Origin: Polyangiaceae bacterium
GTDB taxonomy: Bacteria > Myxococcota_A > Polyangia > Polyangiales > Polyangiaceae
Direction: 5' to 3'
NCBI GenBank assembly: GCA_013214025.1
Contig: JABSRN010000122.1
Span: forward strand, 1-38,462
Length of the DNA stretch: 38,462 nucleotides
In this document: piece by piece, positions 8,018 through 16,551 of the stretch
How the letters are laid out: every line of letters starts with the position of its first letter
Position numbering within the stretch: position 1 is the stretch's first letter
Notes under the pieces: model-generated
What the model was told of the DNA's origin: nothing
Seen by the model: the letters and a program-made list of their open reading frames with translations, nothing else
Databases searched by the model: none
Translations under genes and position numbers: made by a program

Positions 8018-9406
8018 ATGACAGAACACACGCATCATTCGGTCCCGTTCTCCGTGACGCTGATCTGCGCCGCGATCTTGGTAGCCATGGTTCTGTCGCT
8101 TGCCCTCGAAGAAAAGATTCACGCCAAAAAGAGTCTCATCACTGGGGTCTTTGCCGCGATATCCCTCTTCGTGGGGTCATATTTTCATCTCTTGCCCTTT
8201 GGACCCCTGCTCAACGTCTTCGGCGAAGAGATGGCGGTGCCGGTATTCATCGCTGCCGTGGACTGGGGGGTGATTACCATCATCTTCGGATCCAGCTTGT
8301 TCATCGATGTGACCGCTAAGAGCGGTCTGTTTACTTGGATCGCGATCAAGCTCACCAAGGCGTCACGCGGCGATCCGCTCATTCTCCTGAGCTACTACGG
8401 CGTCATGACTGTGGTGTTCTCTGCGGTGCTCAACAACGTGACGGCGATGATTATCGTGGGCGCCTTGAGTGCGGTCTCTCTCGCGAAGCTGAAACGCAGC
8501 CACAAGTTGCTCGGTTTCTTGCTGGTAGAAGGCCTGCTCACCAATATCGGTGGCTTGCTTACGCTGATCAGCTCGGTGCCGAACATAATCGTCGGAACGG
8601 CAGCCGGTATCAGTTTTGTGGAGTTCTTCATCAAGGCCGCGCCCTACGTCGTGGTGGCCACCGCCTTGACCATCGTCATGGGGGCCAAGACCTTCGGGAT
8701 TCAGCGACTCGCCAGCGACCAAGAGAGAGAGGAAGCCACTGCCCTTGTTGCCGGCTTCGACGAAAATGACGGCATCGTCAGTCAGGCGTTCTTCGTCGGC
8801 AGTTGCATCATGACCTGCCTGTTTATCGTGTGTATCGCTACCGCTTCAGTTCTCCCGGTCGTGGCTCCGCTGGGCATGGGCTTTGTGGCGATGGCATTTG
8901 CCGCAGTCATGTTGGTCCGTTTCAAACATGAGGTGGACCAGTTTTATAAGGCGCTGGATTGGGACCTGCTGCTGTTTTTTGTTTTTCTGTTCGTCGTCAT
9001 CAACGTGATGGAGCATGCGCAGGTACTCGCTCTCATTGGCCAAGGTCTGGCTCAATTGATAGCCCTGGGACCTCAGCTTGGCGTCGCATCCACACTGGTC
9101 AGCTCGGCGCTGTTCAGCGCAGTGACCGACAACATTCCTTTGGCGGCGATGCTCGCAAGAATACTAGAAGGGCTGGGCACACATGGGGAATCGGGACTGT
9201 GGTGGGCCGTGATCTTTGGTGCCAATCTGGGGGGCAATATCACGCCCATCGGTTCCGCCAGCACAGTGGTGGCGGTGACCATCATGCACAAACACAAACT
9301 CGACATGAGCTTCATCGCGTTCGTGAAGGCTGCCGTTCCCTTCGCGGCGATTCAGATTGTGCTCGCGACGCTTCACGTCGTGTACATCCTGCCGCACCTC
9401 GGCTGA
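8018..9406 (+). CDS. ArsB/NhaD-type ion transporter
   Basis: A 462-residue inner membrane protein with about 11-12 hydrophobic segments. It belongs to the ion transporter superfamily that includes ArsB, the Na+/H+ antiporter NhaD and the P protein. The two inverted halves each carry the signature: VFSAVLNNVTAMIIVG and NIGGLLTLISSVPNIIVG in the first half, ALFSAVTDNIPLAAML and GANLGGNITPIGSAST in the second. The charged loop RLASDQEREEATALVAGFDEND separates the halves. The Asn/Thr-rich re-entrant motifs favour a sodium/proton antiporter or anion exporter; the ion cannot be named. It is embedded in a tight operon, with 3 bases to each neighbour. Confidence 0.87.
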   Translation: MTEHTHHSVPFSVTLICAAILVAMVLSLALEEKIHAKKSLITGVFAAISLFVGSYFHLLPFGPLLNVFGEEMAVPVFIAAVDWGVITIIFGSSLFIDVTAKSGLFTWIAIKLTKASRGDPLILLSYYGVMTVVFSAVLNNVTAMIIVGALSAVSLAKLKRSHKLLGFLLVEGLLTNIGGLLTLISSVPNIIVGTAAGISFVEFFIKAAPYVVVATALTIVMGAKTFGIQRLASDQEREEATALVAGFDENDGIVSQAFFVGSCIMTCLFIVCIATASVLPVVAPLGMGFVAMAFAAVMLVRFKHEVDQFYKALDWDLLLFFVFLFVVINVMEHAQVLALIGQGLAQLIALGPQLGVASTLVSSALFSAVTDNIPLAAMLARILEGLGTHGESGLWWAVIFGANLGGNITPIGSASTVVAVTIMHKHKLDMSFIAFVKAAVPFAAIQIVLATLHVVYILPHLG

Positions 9407-9409
9407 GCT

Positions 9410-10693
9410 ATGACTCTTCGGCATCGCTTGGAGAAGGCCAGCCCCGCTTGGTTCTCTGCCTACAGCATGATCGCTGCCTTTGCGGCGTACTTTTGCATGT
9501 ACGCCTTTCGAAAACCTTTCGCGGCGTTGTCCTACGAAGGCCAGACGGTATGGGCGGGAGCTCTGGGGCTCAAGACGGCCCTCGTGACCAGCCAGATCAT
9601 TGGGTACATGATCTCCAAGTATCTCGGCGTGAAGCTCTGTTCGGAGTTGGACCGAAATAGCAGAGGTCGCTGGTTGGTGTCCTTGATTGTAATCGCCGAA
9701 TTGGCCCTACTTCTGTTCGCGGTGGTTCCTGCCCGGTACAAGATGGCGGCTATCTTCTTGAACGGCCTGCCGCTGGGGATGGTGTGGGGGATCGTCGTGA
9801 GCTACTTGGAAGGGCGATGCGTTTCGGAGCTGTTGCTCGCGGGATTGAGTTGTTCGTTCATCGTTGCCAGCGGTGTCGTCAAAGATATCGGCCGTAGCCT
9901 CGTTACCGATGGCTGGGTGGCCCCGGAGTGGATGCCGGTGAGCACTGGGCTACTCTTCTTGCCGGCTTTTGTTCTCAGTATCTGGCTGTTGGAACAAATG
10001 CCGGTTCCGACAGCTGGGGATGAGGTAGCCCGGGCCAAACGAACGCCCATGGGCTGGCCGGAGCGAAAGGCCTTCCTCATGAAGTTCTTGCCCGGCCTGG
10101 TTCCCTTGTTGGTATTTTACCTACTTCTGACGGCCTTTCGCGATTTTCGCGACAACTACGGGGTGGAGCTATTTCGTAGCTTAGGGCTAGGCGACAAACC
10201 GGCGCTGTTTTCTCAGACCGAGATCCCCGTCGCCGTTCTTGTGGTCCTATCGATGGCGGGATTGGCGCTGATCCGGAACAATCGTCAGGCCCTGCTTGGA
10301 GTATTCGGCGTGATGATCACGGGATCGGCGCTGCTCGTGGGAGCTACCTTGCTGCTAGATGCCGGTCTCATCGGCGGAATCGGGTGGATGTTTCTGTTGG
10401 GCCTCGGTTCCTATCTCGCCTATGTGCCGTTCGGCTCGGTGCTCTTCGATCGAGTCATGGCGCATACCCGAGCTACAGGGAACGCCGTGTTCGCCATCTA
10501 CATCGCGGATTCCTTGGGCTACACCGGATCTGTGGCCCTCCAGCTTGTCAAGGACCTAGGTGCGGCGGAGTCCGGCCATCTCGAGTTTTTTCGGATCTAC
10601 TGCTACGCGACGGGCGGACTGGGTGTGATTCTGCTCAGTCTCGGAGGGAGCTATTTCGTCCGGAGCCCCGTTGCCGCAACCGGGGAGGCGTAG
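9410..10693 (+). CDS. DUF5690/MFS-type multipass membrane protein
   Basis: A 427-residue protein with about 12 hydrophobic segments, starting with a cytoplasmic tail and then AYFCMYAFRKPFAAL, which I associate with the DUF5690 family and the sugar-phosphate antiporter branch of the major facilitator superfamily. Other marks are GYMISKYLGVKLC, GLPLGMVWGIVVSYLEGR and FRDFRDNYGVELF. The substrate is unknown. It begins 4 bases after the transporter stop and its own stop is within the ribosome binding region of the next gene, indicating a single transcript. Confidence 0.75.
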   Translation: MTLRHRLEKASPAWFSAYSMIAAFAAYFCMYAFRKPFAALSYEGQTVWAGALGLKTALVTSQIIGYMISKYLGVKLCSELDRNSRGRWLVSLIVIAELALLLFAVVPARYKMAAIFLNGLPLGMVWGIVVSYLEGRCVSELLLAGLSCSFIVASGVVKDIGRSLVTDGWVAPEWMPVSTGLLFLPAFVLSIWLLEQMPVPTAGDEVARAKRTPMGWPERKAFLMKFLPGLVPLLVFYLLLTAFRDFRDNYGVELFRSLGLGDKPALFSQTEIPVAVLVVLSMAGLALIRNNRQALLGVFGVMITGSALLVGATLLLDAGLIGGIGWMFLLGLGSYLAYVPFGSVLFDRVMAHTRATGNAVFAIYIADSLGYTGSVALQLVKDLGAAESGHLEFFRIYCYATGGLGVILLSLGGSYFVRSPVAATGEA

Positions 10694-10697
10694 CCCG

Positions 10698-11054
10698 GTG
10701 CACTGCATCGAATGTGGAGCCTGTTGCTTCTCTGATTCTGACCGCTACGTGACCGTCAGCGAAAGCGACTGTGAGCGCCTCGGGCCGCGTCGGGCGGCCG
10801 TGGTGTGTGAGTTTCCCGACGGCCGCTACTTGCGCATGGCGGAGGGGCGCTGCGCGTCGTTGAAATACTCCAACGGTTGGGTTTGCAGTATATATTCGGT
10901 CCGACCGGATGCCTGCCGAGAGTTAGATCGCGGCTCGCCTGAGTGCCTCGAAGAGCGGAAGTGGAAGCGGCGTCGCGTTACAAAAGCGCTGCGCTTGCTC
11001 ACGGATGAGCCGGCTGGGGCGGACCTGCCGCGTGAGCCAAAAATTCGGGAATAA
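10698..11054 (+). CDS. YkgJ-type CxxCxxCC cysteine-cluster protein
   Basis: A 118-residue protein starting at GTG 10698, chosen because GGGGAGG lies nine bases upstream and because the predicted N-terminus (VHCIECGACC) then starts directly at the first cysteine pair. It matches the YkgJ/Fli-B-type zinc- or iron-chelating family (PF03692): an N-terminal CxxCGxCC cluster, a central GRCASLKY, and C-terminal CSIYSVRPDAC. These cysteines are expected to bind a metal. The tail is basic (KWKRRRVTKAL). It is the last gene of the four-gene run that begins at 7160. Confidence 0.83.
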   Translation: MHCIECGACCFSDSDRYVTVSESDCERLGPRRAAVVCEFPDGRYLRMAEGRCASLKYSNGWVCSIYSVRPDACRELDRGSPECLEERKWKRRRVTKALRLLTDEPAGADLPREPKIRE

Positions 11055-11083
11055 ATCTCGTCCTCGAGTAGTTGTTCACCGGA

Positions 11084-11123
11084 CGGCCAGTGCTCTCTGA
11101 AGCCGGCCAGTGCTCTCTGAAGC
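11084..11123. repeat. Exact 20-bp tandem duplication
   Basis: Two identical adjacent 20-base units (11084-11103, 11104-11123) in the leader of the HtrA gene, 44 bases before its start. It is directly followed by abutting GCGGCCGC (11130-11137), GAATTC (11138-11143) and CAGCTG sequences. Confidence 0.95.
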
Positions 11124-11166
11124 GGCCCCGCGGCCGCGAATTCAGCTGTCGCGAAGGAAGTCTAGA

Positions 11167-12684
11167 GTGAATCGCAAGAATCGAATGTTCGAGAAATCGT
11201 TGACGTTGTTGGCCGGGATCCTGATGGGCGGGTTATGGGCCCTCGCTTGTGCTCAGCCTCAGGTTCTTGAGGTGGCAGTGGGCAAGCTGACTCCCGGCAG
11301 CTTACAAGCAGAACCGTCGAAGGTCGCTCTCGGGGTGTTACCCCACCCGGCCTTTGCTCACGCTGCTGGTGCAAGCACCGGCAAGAGCATTGCCGACATC
11401 GCCCAGCAGACGATCAAGAGCGTGGTGAGTGTGGCATCTACGAAGATGGTCCTCAGCAAGGGCACGGCCATGAGCCCCTTTCGTGAGGAGCCCATGCTGC
11501 GTCGCTTCTTTGGCCCCCCCGGTCCCTCCGGACCGAGACAACAACGAGGGCTCGGTTCGGGCGTGCTGGTGACGGACGACGGAATTGTATTGACGAACAA
11601 TCACGTCGTGGAAGGTGCAGAGAAGATCCGCGTCACGACTTCCGACGGTCGCGAGCTAGATGCTGAAATCGTGGGGACCGATCCCAAGAGCGATCTGGCC
11701 GTTCTTCGCCTCAAGGGAGACTTGAAGGGGTTGGTGCCGCTTCCGTTCGGAGACTCAGCTCGTCTTCGCTTGGGCGATGTCGTCCTCGCCGTGGGCAACC
11801 CTTTTGGGATCGGTCAAACGGTGACGATGGGAATCGTGTCCGCGAAGGGCCGTGCTGACGTCGGCATCACCCACTACGAAGATTTCATTCAAACGGATGC
11901 GGCCATCAACCCCGGCAACTCCGGGGGAGCGCTGGTGGACATGGAAGGGCGTTTGGTGGGCATCAACACGGCGATTCTGTCCCGCACGGGCGGCAATCAA
12001 GGCATCGGTTTCGCCATCCCGTCGAATATGGCGCGTCCAATTCAAGATGCGCTGTTGAAGCACGGCAGGGTGGCACGCGGCTGGCTCGGTATTGCGATCC
12101 AGCCGATCACCGCTGAACTCGTTAAGGCGATGGGTCTGGACAGCAAGCGGGGCGTATTGGTATCGCAGGTTTCGCCCGAGTCGCCGGCTAGTCGCGGAGG
12201 GATGAAGTCGGGGGATGTCGTGACCTCCGTGGGTGGCACCGCGACCGACACGGTGGGTCAGCTGCAAAATCGGGTAGCGGCCACGGGGGCGGGCAAAACC
12301 GTAAGCATATCGGTGCTGCGAGGCGGCAAGACCCAACGCTTGTCGGTCTCTTTGGGGGAACTAAAAGCGGAAAAGCCGAGCCTGTCATCGGTGCGGCAGG
12401 GGCCGGCCGGTGAGGGACTTCGATTGGGAGCGCTGGGTGCCAAAGCACGCCAACGCTTCAGCATCCCGGATAGCGTTCAGCGCGGTCTAGTAGTGGAAGC
12501 GGTGCAACCCGGCTCACTCGCTTCGAAGGCGGGCCTTCGAAGCGGGGATGTGATCGTGAAGATCAATCGAAAAGCAGTGGGGAGTGTGTCGCGTTTTCGA
12601 GCGGCTCTGCACGCTGCAGGCGGAAAAGCCTTGCTGCTTATCCGGCGAGGGCGAGAGTCACGGTTCGTGGCTTTCGGCTACTAG
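11167..12684 (+). CDS. htrA: HtrA/DegP-family serine protease with two PDZ domains
   Basis: A 505-residue envelope protease that degrades or refolds damaged periplasmic proteins. GTG 11167 is preferred: an AAGGAAG lies about seven bases upstream and the frame then opens with a basic N-terminus and hydrophobic signal (LTLLAGILMGGLWALAC). That segment ends in a lipobox-like LAC, so membrane anchoring as a lipoprotein is possible. The trypsin-like domain shows the full catalytic triad: His146 in TNNHVVEGA, Asp176 in DPKSDLAVL and Ser252 in GNSGGAL. A Gly/Pro/Gln-rich linker (FFGPPGPSGPRQQ) precedes it, in the place of the DegP LA loop. Two PDZ domains follow, each with a carboxylate-binding-type strand (GWLGIAIQ..., GLRLGAL...) and a SPASRGGMKSGDVV or SLASKAGLRSGDVI signature. 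It converges on the kinase gene. Confidence 0.93.
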   Translation: MNRKNRMFEKSLTLLAGILMGGLWALACAQPQVLEVAVGKLTPGSLQAEPSKVALGVLPHPAFAHAAGASTGKSIADIAQQTIKSVVSVASTKMVLSKGTAMSPFREEPMLRRFFGPPGPSGPRQQRGLGSGVLVTDDGIVLTNNHVVEGAEKIRVTTSDGRELDAEIVGTDPKSDLAVLRLKGDLKGLVPLPFGDSARLRLGDVVLAVGNPFGIGQTVTMGIVSAKGRADVGITHYEDFIQTDAAINPGNSGGALVDMEGRLVGINTAILSRTGGNQGIGFAIPSNMARPIQDALLKHGRVARGWLGIAIQPITAELVKAMGLDSKRGVLVSQVSPESPASRGGMKSGDVVTSVGGTATDTVGQLQNRVAATGAGKTVSISVLRGGKTQRLSVSLGELKAEKPSLSSVRQGPAGEGLRLGALGAKARQRFSIPDSVQRGLVVEAVQPGSLASKAGLRSGDVIVKINRKAVGSVSRFRAALHAAGGKALLLIRRGRESRFVAFGY

Positions 12685-12749
12685 CGACGCCAATCGATGC
12701 GCGCGTCACCAACAGGAGTGCCATCGGAGCCTTGGGCGCCCGTTGAGCC

Positions 12750-12779
12750 AATGTCGGTGGGTCTAATGTCGGTGGGTCA
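12750..12779. repeat. 15-bp tandem duplication over a stop codon
   Basis: Units 12750-12764 and 12765-12779 are identical except for the last base. The TAG stop of the minus-strand kinase gene falls at the junction, and the residues THRH are encoded both before and after the stop. Confidence 0.9.
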
Positions 12780-14676
12780 GGAGACTTGCTGAATCGTCCA
12801 GGATCCGTCGTACGCGGTCCAATAAGACGTTGGGCCGGTAGGGCTTTTCTAGCAGGTCGGCATCGTCCGGGATGCCGCGCTCGGAGTTGCTGCTGCTGGT
12901 GTAACCGCTGCAGAACAACACCGGGATCTCCGGCTTGATTTCGCGCATGCTGATCATGGCTTCGGCCCCGGACAGCTTGGGCATGACGATATCGAGCAGC
13001 AGCAGCTGGATGTCATCGGCATGTTCTTTGAAAAGCGCGACCGCCGCTTCGCCGTCGGCCGCGGCGCGCACGAGATAGCCCGCTTGCTCCAGGATTTTGG
13101 TGGTGATGCCTCGAACGGATTCTTCATCTTCAGCGAAGAGGATGGTTTCACGCCCGCCATCGGTGACCCGCGCATTCGATACAGAACTGGCGATCGCAGC
13201 CGAGGTAGCGGTGCGTAAATATACTTTAAACGTCGTGCCGCGCCCCAGTGAGGAGTCCACCTCGACCCAGCCGCCGTGGCGATCGATGATCCCATAAACA
13301 GTGGCCAGACCCAAGCCGGTGCCAAAGCCGACCTTTTTCGTCGTGAAGAAGGGTTCGAAGATGCGTTCGGCGACGACGGAATCCATTCCGGTGCCGTTAT
13401 CTGAGATCGTGAGCTCTACGAACTCCGCCTTGGCTGCATTCTCGGATTCCGCTGAAAGGTCGCGAGTGAGCTTGGTTGTCTGGATTCGGATTTGCCCGCC
13501 ATTGGGCATGGCGTCCCGTGCGTTGACGCAAAAATTGACAAGGACTTGTTCGAGCTGCCCACTATTGGCTTCGATCACAAGCGATTCGGTAACATGACTC
13601 GTGTCGAGCTCGATGTTGGCGGGAATCAGCCGTCGAATGAACGGCTGAAAGTCTCGGATCAGCTGATTGATACAAATCGCAGCCGTTCGGAGAGGCTCCC
13701 GGCGACTGAAGGCCAACAGTTGGCGAGTGAGCCCTGCGGCACGCTCGCCTGCGTTGATGATCTGTTCTAGTTGGGCGGAGACTGGGTGATCGGCGCCGAG
13801 GCTCGTCTGAGCGAGATCGGCGTTCATGAGAACCGCTAGGGTCAGGTTGTTAAAATCGTGAGCGACGCCGCCAGCGAGCTGGCCGATGGCTTCCATTTTT
13901 TGCGACTGACGGAGCTGTTCCTCTAGCGCATGGTGTTCCGTAACGTCTCGCCCGGCACCGTATATCTGGCGCGTGTGGTGGTCGTGGATAGCCTGCCAGG
14001 CGATGCGTCGGTAGCCTCCCTCCTTGTGCTGATAGCGGTTCTCAAAGTCTCGCAGCGGGTGTCCGTCGGCGAGGAGTTGGTAGGCCTCCGCGCTGCGCTC
14101 TAGATCATCGGGATGGATGAACTTGTGGGCGGGCTGGGCGAGCATCTCCGCACTGGTGAAACCCAGAATTCGCTCAAAGGCGGGATTGACGCGCTTGAAG
14201 AAACCGTCTTGGCCCGTCACGCAGACCAGATCCAACGAGAGCGCAAAGAAGCGATCGCGATCCGCAGCGGCATCTTGGCGCTCGGTTACGTTTCTTGAGA
14301 TGACGAGGAATCCCGTCAATTCGCCCGACTGCAATACGGGGCCGACGCGGGATTCAAAATGTAGCGCGGAGCCGTCTTCTTGAAAGTAGACGTTGTCGTA
14401 GGAGTCGGGTTTGTGGCTGTTTGCGACTCGCTCGAAACAGGAGAGCATGATGCCGTGCTGATCTTCGGGCACGTAGTTGTAGACCGAAGTGCCGATCACT
14501 TGATCGACTGTCAGGTCCGGAACGGTTTCGTTGATGTAGCGAATCAAGCCGTCCTGATCGAGCAACATGATGTTGTCCGCCGTGTGAGCCATGATCGAGT
14601 TGAAGATTTCGTCGAAACCAGCTTGCATGCTGTCGCGGTCGCGCGGCTCGTCGGAGTTGGGTTCGGTCTTGTCCAT
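12763..14676 (-). CDS. PAS-PAS hybrid sensor histidine kinase with receiver domain
   Basis: A 637-residue soluble kinase without membrane segments. Two PAS sensor domains (about residues 20-135 and 140-255) precede a HisKA helix with phosphoacceptor His273 (GGVAHDFNN), an HATPase domain with N-box NFCVNARDAMPNGG, G1 SDNGTGM and G2 GFGTGLGLATVYGII, and a C-terminal receiver domain with acidic pair EDEE, phosphoacceptor Asp562 (LLLLDIVMP) and Lys611 (LLEKPY). The design, with the receiver on the C-terminal side and the HDFNN-type H box, is common in myxobacteria. ATG 14676 has CGAGG nine bases upstream. A 15-bp tandem duplication lies on its stop codon. Confidence 0.93.
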   Translation of the reverse strand: MDKTEPNSDEPRDRDSMQAGFDEIFNSIMAHTADNIMLLDQDGLIRYINETVPDLTVDQVIGTSVYNYVPEDQHGIMLSCFERVANSHKPDSYDNVYFQEDGSALHFESRVGPVLQSGELTGFLVISRNVTERQDAAADRDRFFALSLDLVCVTGQDGFFKRVNPAFERILGFTSAEMLAQPAHKFIHPDDLERSAEAYQLLADGHPLRDFENRYQHKEGGYRRIAWQAIHDHHTRQIYGAGRDVTEHHALEEQLRQSQKMEAIGQLAGGVAHDFNNLTLAVLMNADLAQTSLGADHPVSAQLEQIINAGERAAGLTRQLLAFSRREPLRTAAICINQLIRDFQPFIRRLIPANIELDTSHVTESLVIEANSGQLEQVLVNFCVNARDAMPNGGQIRIQTTKLTRDLSAESENAAKAEFVELTISDNGTGMDSVVAERIFEPFFTTKKVGFGTGLGLATVYGIIDRHGGWVEVDSSLGRGTTFKVYLRTATSAAIASSVSNARVTDGGRETILFAEDEESVRGITTKILEQAGYLVRAAADGEAAVALFKEHADDIQLLLLDIVMPKLSGAEAMISMREIKPEIPVLFCSGYTSSSNSERGIPDDADLLEKPYRPNVLLDRVRRILDDSASLLTHRH

Positions 14677-15264
14677 AGTCGTAGGCCTCGGGGCCTCGAC
14701 CCCGCTGGCGCAATAGTACGTTACTCCGCTGTGCCTGAGTACCTTCGACGAGCAGCGATGGGTGTGCCGGTAAACCTGTGTCGGTCTGGTACCGTCAAAG
14801 AATTCGCGCCGTTCGCCATGACGAGGTTTCGAGCTTGTGTCGTGCTTCAGGGGGAATCAAAGCGCGTCCCCTGTTGCTAGCGTTGCACGCAGTAACCATC
14901 GAGCACGAGCACTTTGGGCGGGAGGCGAGGTTGGCGGCGCGCAGGCTGAGCGGTGCACTAGGGGGCCTTACTGAGTGGCGTGCTAATCGGCGAAGCTTGT
15001 TGGTCGGCTCGGCGCAGCACTCGGCGAGCGGTCTGTTCCGACTCCGGGCAAGCAGTCGGAGGCTGCCCGCTCTCCGAGAGAATCCTTTACTTGGTGAATC
15101 GATAGGGCTATGTAGGGCGCGCTTCTTCTCCGAAGCACCACTTCGCCGGCGATCCTCCCCAGCGCAGTGTTCATCCCCTGACACAACAAGTTGTTCAGTG
15201 CTCTGGCGCGGACCCAGTCCCGTAGACCCAGTCCCGCAGATCGAGCGGGAATCGAAGAGAACCT
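14677..15264. other. Long intergenic region before the acyl-CoA cluster
   Basis: About 590 bases. Frames running through it on both strands have no recognisable domain, and one on the plus strand overlaps the next real gene in another frame. It should carry the kinase promoter on the left and the promoter of the acyl-CoA cluster on the right. A 14-bp tandem duplication ends 26 bases before the CoA-transferase start. Confidence 0.5.
15211..15238. repeat. 14-bp tandem duplication in a leader
   Basis: Units GACCCAGTCCCGTA and GACCCAGTCCCGCA are adjacent (15211-15224, 15225-15238), with one mismatch, just upstream of the CoA-transferase start codon. Confidence 0.9.
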
Positions 15265-16455
15265 ATGTCGAATCAGAAACCCCAAGCCCTAGCAGGCATC
15301 AAGATCCTCGACCTGGCGCGCCTAGGTCCCGGCCCCCACAGCTCCCAGATTTTGGGAGACTTCGGCGCCGAAGTGATCACCGTCGAACCGCCCATTTCCA
15401 AGAAGGGCGTTGCACTCAAGATCCCGCGTGGAGCGCCGATTCGTCGGAACACCCGAAGCATTCGACTCAATCTAAAGAACGGTCGCGGCCAAGAAATTTT
15501 GAAAAAGCTTGTCGAGCAGTCGGACGTCGTCGTCGAAGGCTTCCGCCCCGGCGTGGCGAAACGCCTGAACATCGACTACGAGAGTCTCAAGGCGATTAAG
15601 GAGGACATCATCGTCGCCTCCTTGTCTGGCTTTGGCCAGGACGGCCCCTACAACAAGGTGGTCGGACACGACATCAACTACCAGGGAATCGCTGGATTCT
15701 TGGACATGACCGGTGGCCCCGATGGGAAGCCGGGTCTTCCCGGTAACCCGATCGCTGACAACGCGGGCGGCATCGGAGCGGCCCTCGCCATTACAACAGC
15801 CATCATCGCGAAACAGCGGACCGGTCAAGGGCAGTATATTGACTTTTCGATGGTCGATACGTTGATGACCATGATGTTCCTCAGCGTGAACGCCTACGCC
15901 GACTCGGGCAAGGCGCCGACGCGGGGCAGCAGCTTTTTGACGGGCGCCTTCCCCTGGTACTCGATCTACGAGTGCAGTGACGGAAAGTACGTCACGGTGG
16001 GCTGCGTCGAGCCGTGGTTTTACGAGAACCTCTGCCGCCTGCTAGGTCGCGAAGACTTTATCGAGAACCAGCGAGTGGAAGGCGAAGAGCGGGAAAAACG
16101 ATTCCGCGTCTTCCGCGAGATCTTCAAGACCAAGACTCGTGACGAGTGGGTGAAGGAGCTCATGTTCGAAGAGACATGCGTTGGCCCGGTCTACTCCGTC
16201 GATGAGGTCGTGAAAGATCCCCATCTTCGAGAGCGCGGCATCGTGCTGGAGTCTCCGGATCCGGACAAGGGCGAGAAGACCCAGGTCGGTCCCATGTTCC
16301 ACCTCCCAAGCATGCCGGGTCGCATTCGTCACCCGGCCCCTGAAATGGGCGCCGACACTCCGGCCGTCATGGCGGAAATCGGCTACAGCGACGCTGACAC
16401 CAAGGATCTTGCAGAGTGCGGTGCCATTTCCCTCAATGAATCAACCAGCGCCTAG
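15265..16455 (+). CDS. CoA-transferase family III enzyme, alpha-methylacyl-CoA racemase-like
   Basis: A 396-residue family III enzyme. The residues that act in M. tuberculosis alpha-methylacyl-CoA racemase have equivalents here: His135 in GHDINYQ, Asp165 in NPIADNAGG and Glu249 in GCVEPWF. This favours epimerisation of an alpha-methyl acyl-CoA over a transferase reaction, where an aspartate nucleophile would be expected. The segment FPWYSIYECSDGKYVTVG is also typical. It opens the cluster and precedes two acyl-CoA dehydrogenase genes and a dehydratase, consistent with shuttling a 2-methylacyl-CoA into beta-oxidation. The spacing to the next gene is 96 bases. Start ATG 15265 gives the standard N-terminus (LAGIKILDLARLGPGP). 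Confidence 0.87.
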   Translation: MSNQKPQALAGIKILDLARLGPGPHSSQILGDFGAEVITVEPPISKKGVALKIPRGAPIRRNTRSIRLNLKNGRGQEILKKLVEQSDVVVEGFRPGVAKRLNIDYESLKAIKEDIIVASLSGFGQDGPYNKVVGHDINYQGIAGFLDMTGGPDGKPGLPGNPIADNAGGIGAALAITTAIIAKQRTGQGQYIDFSMVDTLMTMMFLSVNAYADSGKAPTRGSSFLTGAFPWYSIYECSDGKYVTVGCVEPWFYENLCRLLGREDFIENQRVEGEEREKRFRVFREIFKTKTRDEWVKELMFEETCVGPVYSVDEVVKDPHLRERGIVLESPDPDKGEKTQVGPMFHLPSMPGRIRHPAPEMGADTPAVMAEIGYSDADTKDLAECGAISLNESTSA

Positions 16456-16551
16456 GCGTCAAGACGATTATCTCGCGGCTGACTGCGCGGCGTTCTCCGT
16501 CCCCAGTGTTGCCCTGAAAAACTCAGAACAAACCAAAGAAAGCAGACTCCC

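Noticed and set aside
14778-15599. A 273-residue plus-strand frame overlapping the CoA-transferase start
   Set aside because: It is Arg/Ser/Pro-rich, runs into a well-supported gene in another frame and has no known motif.
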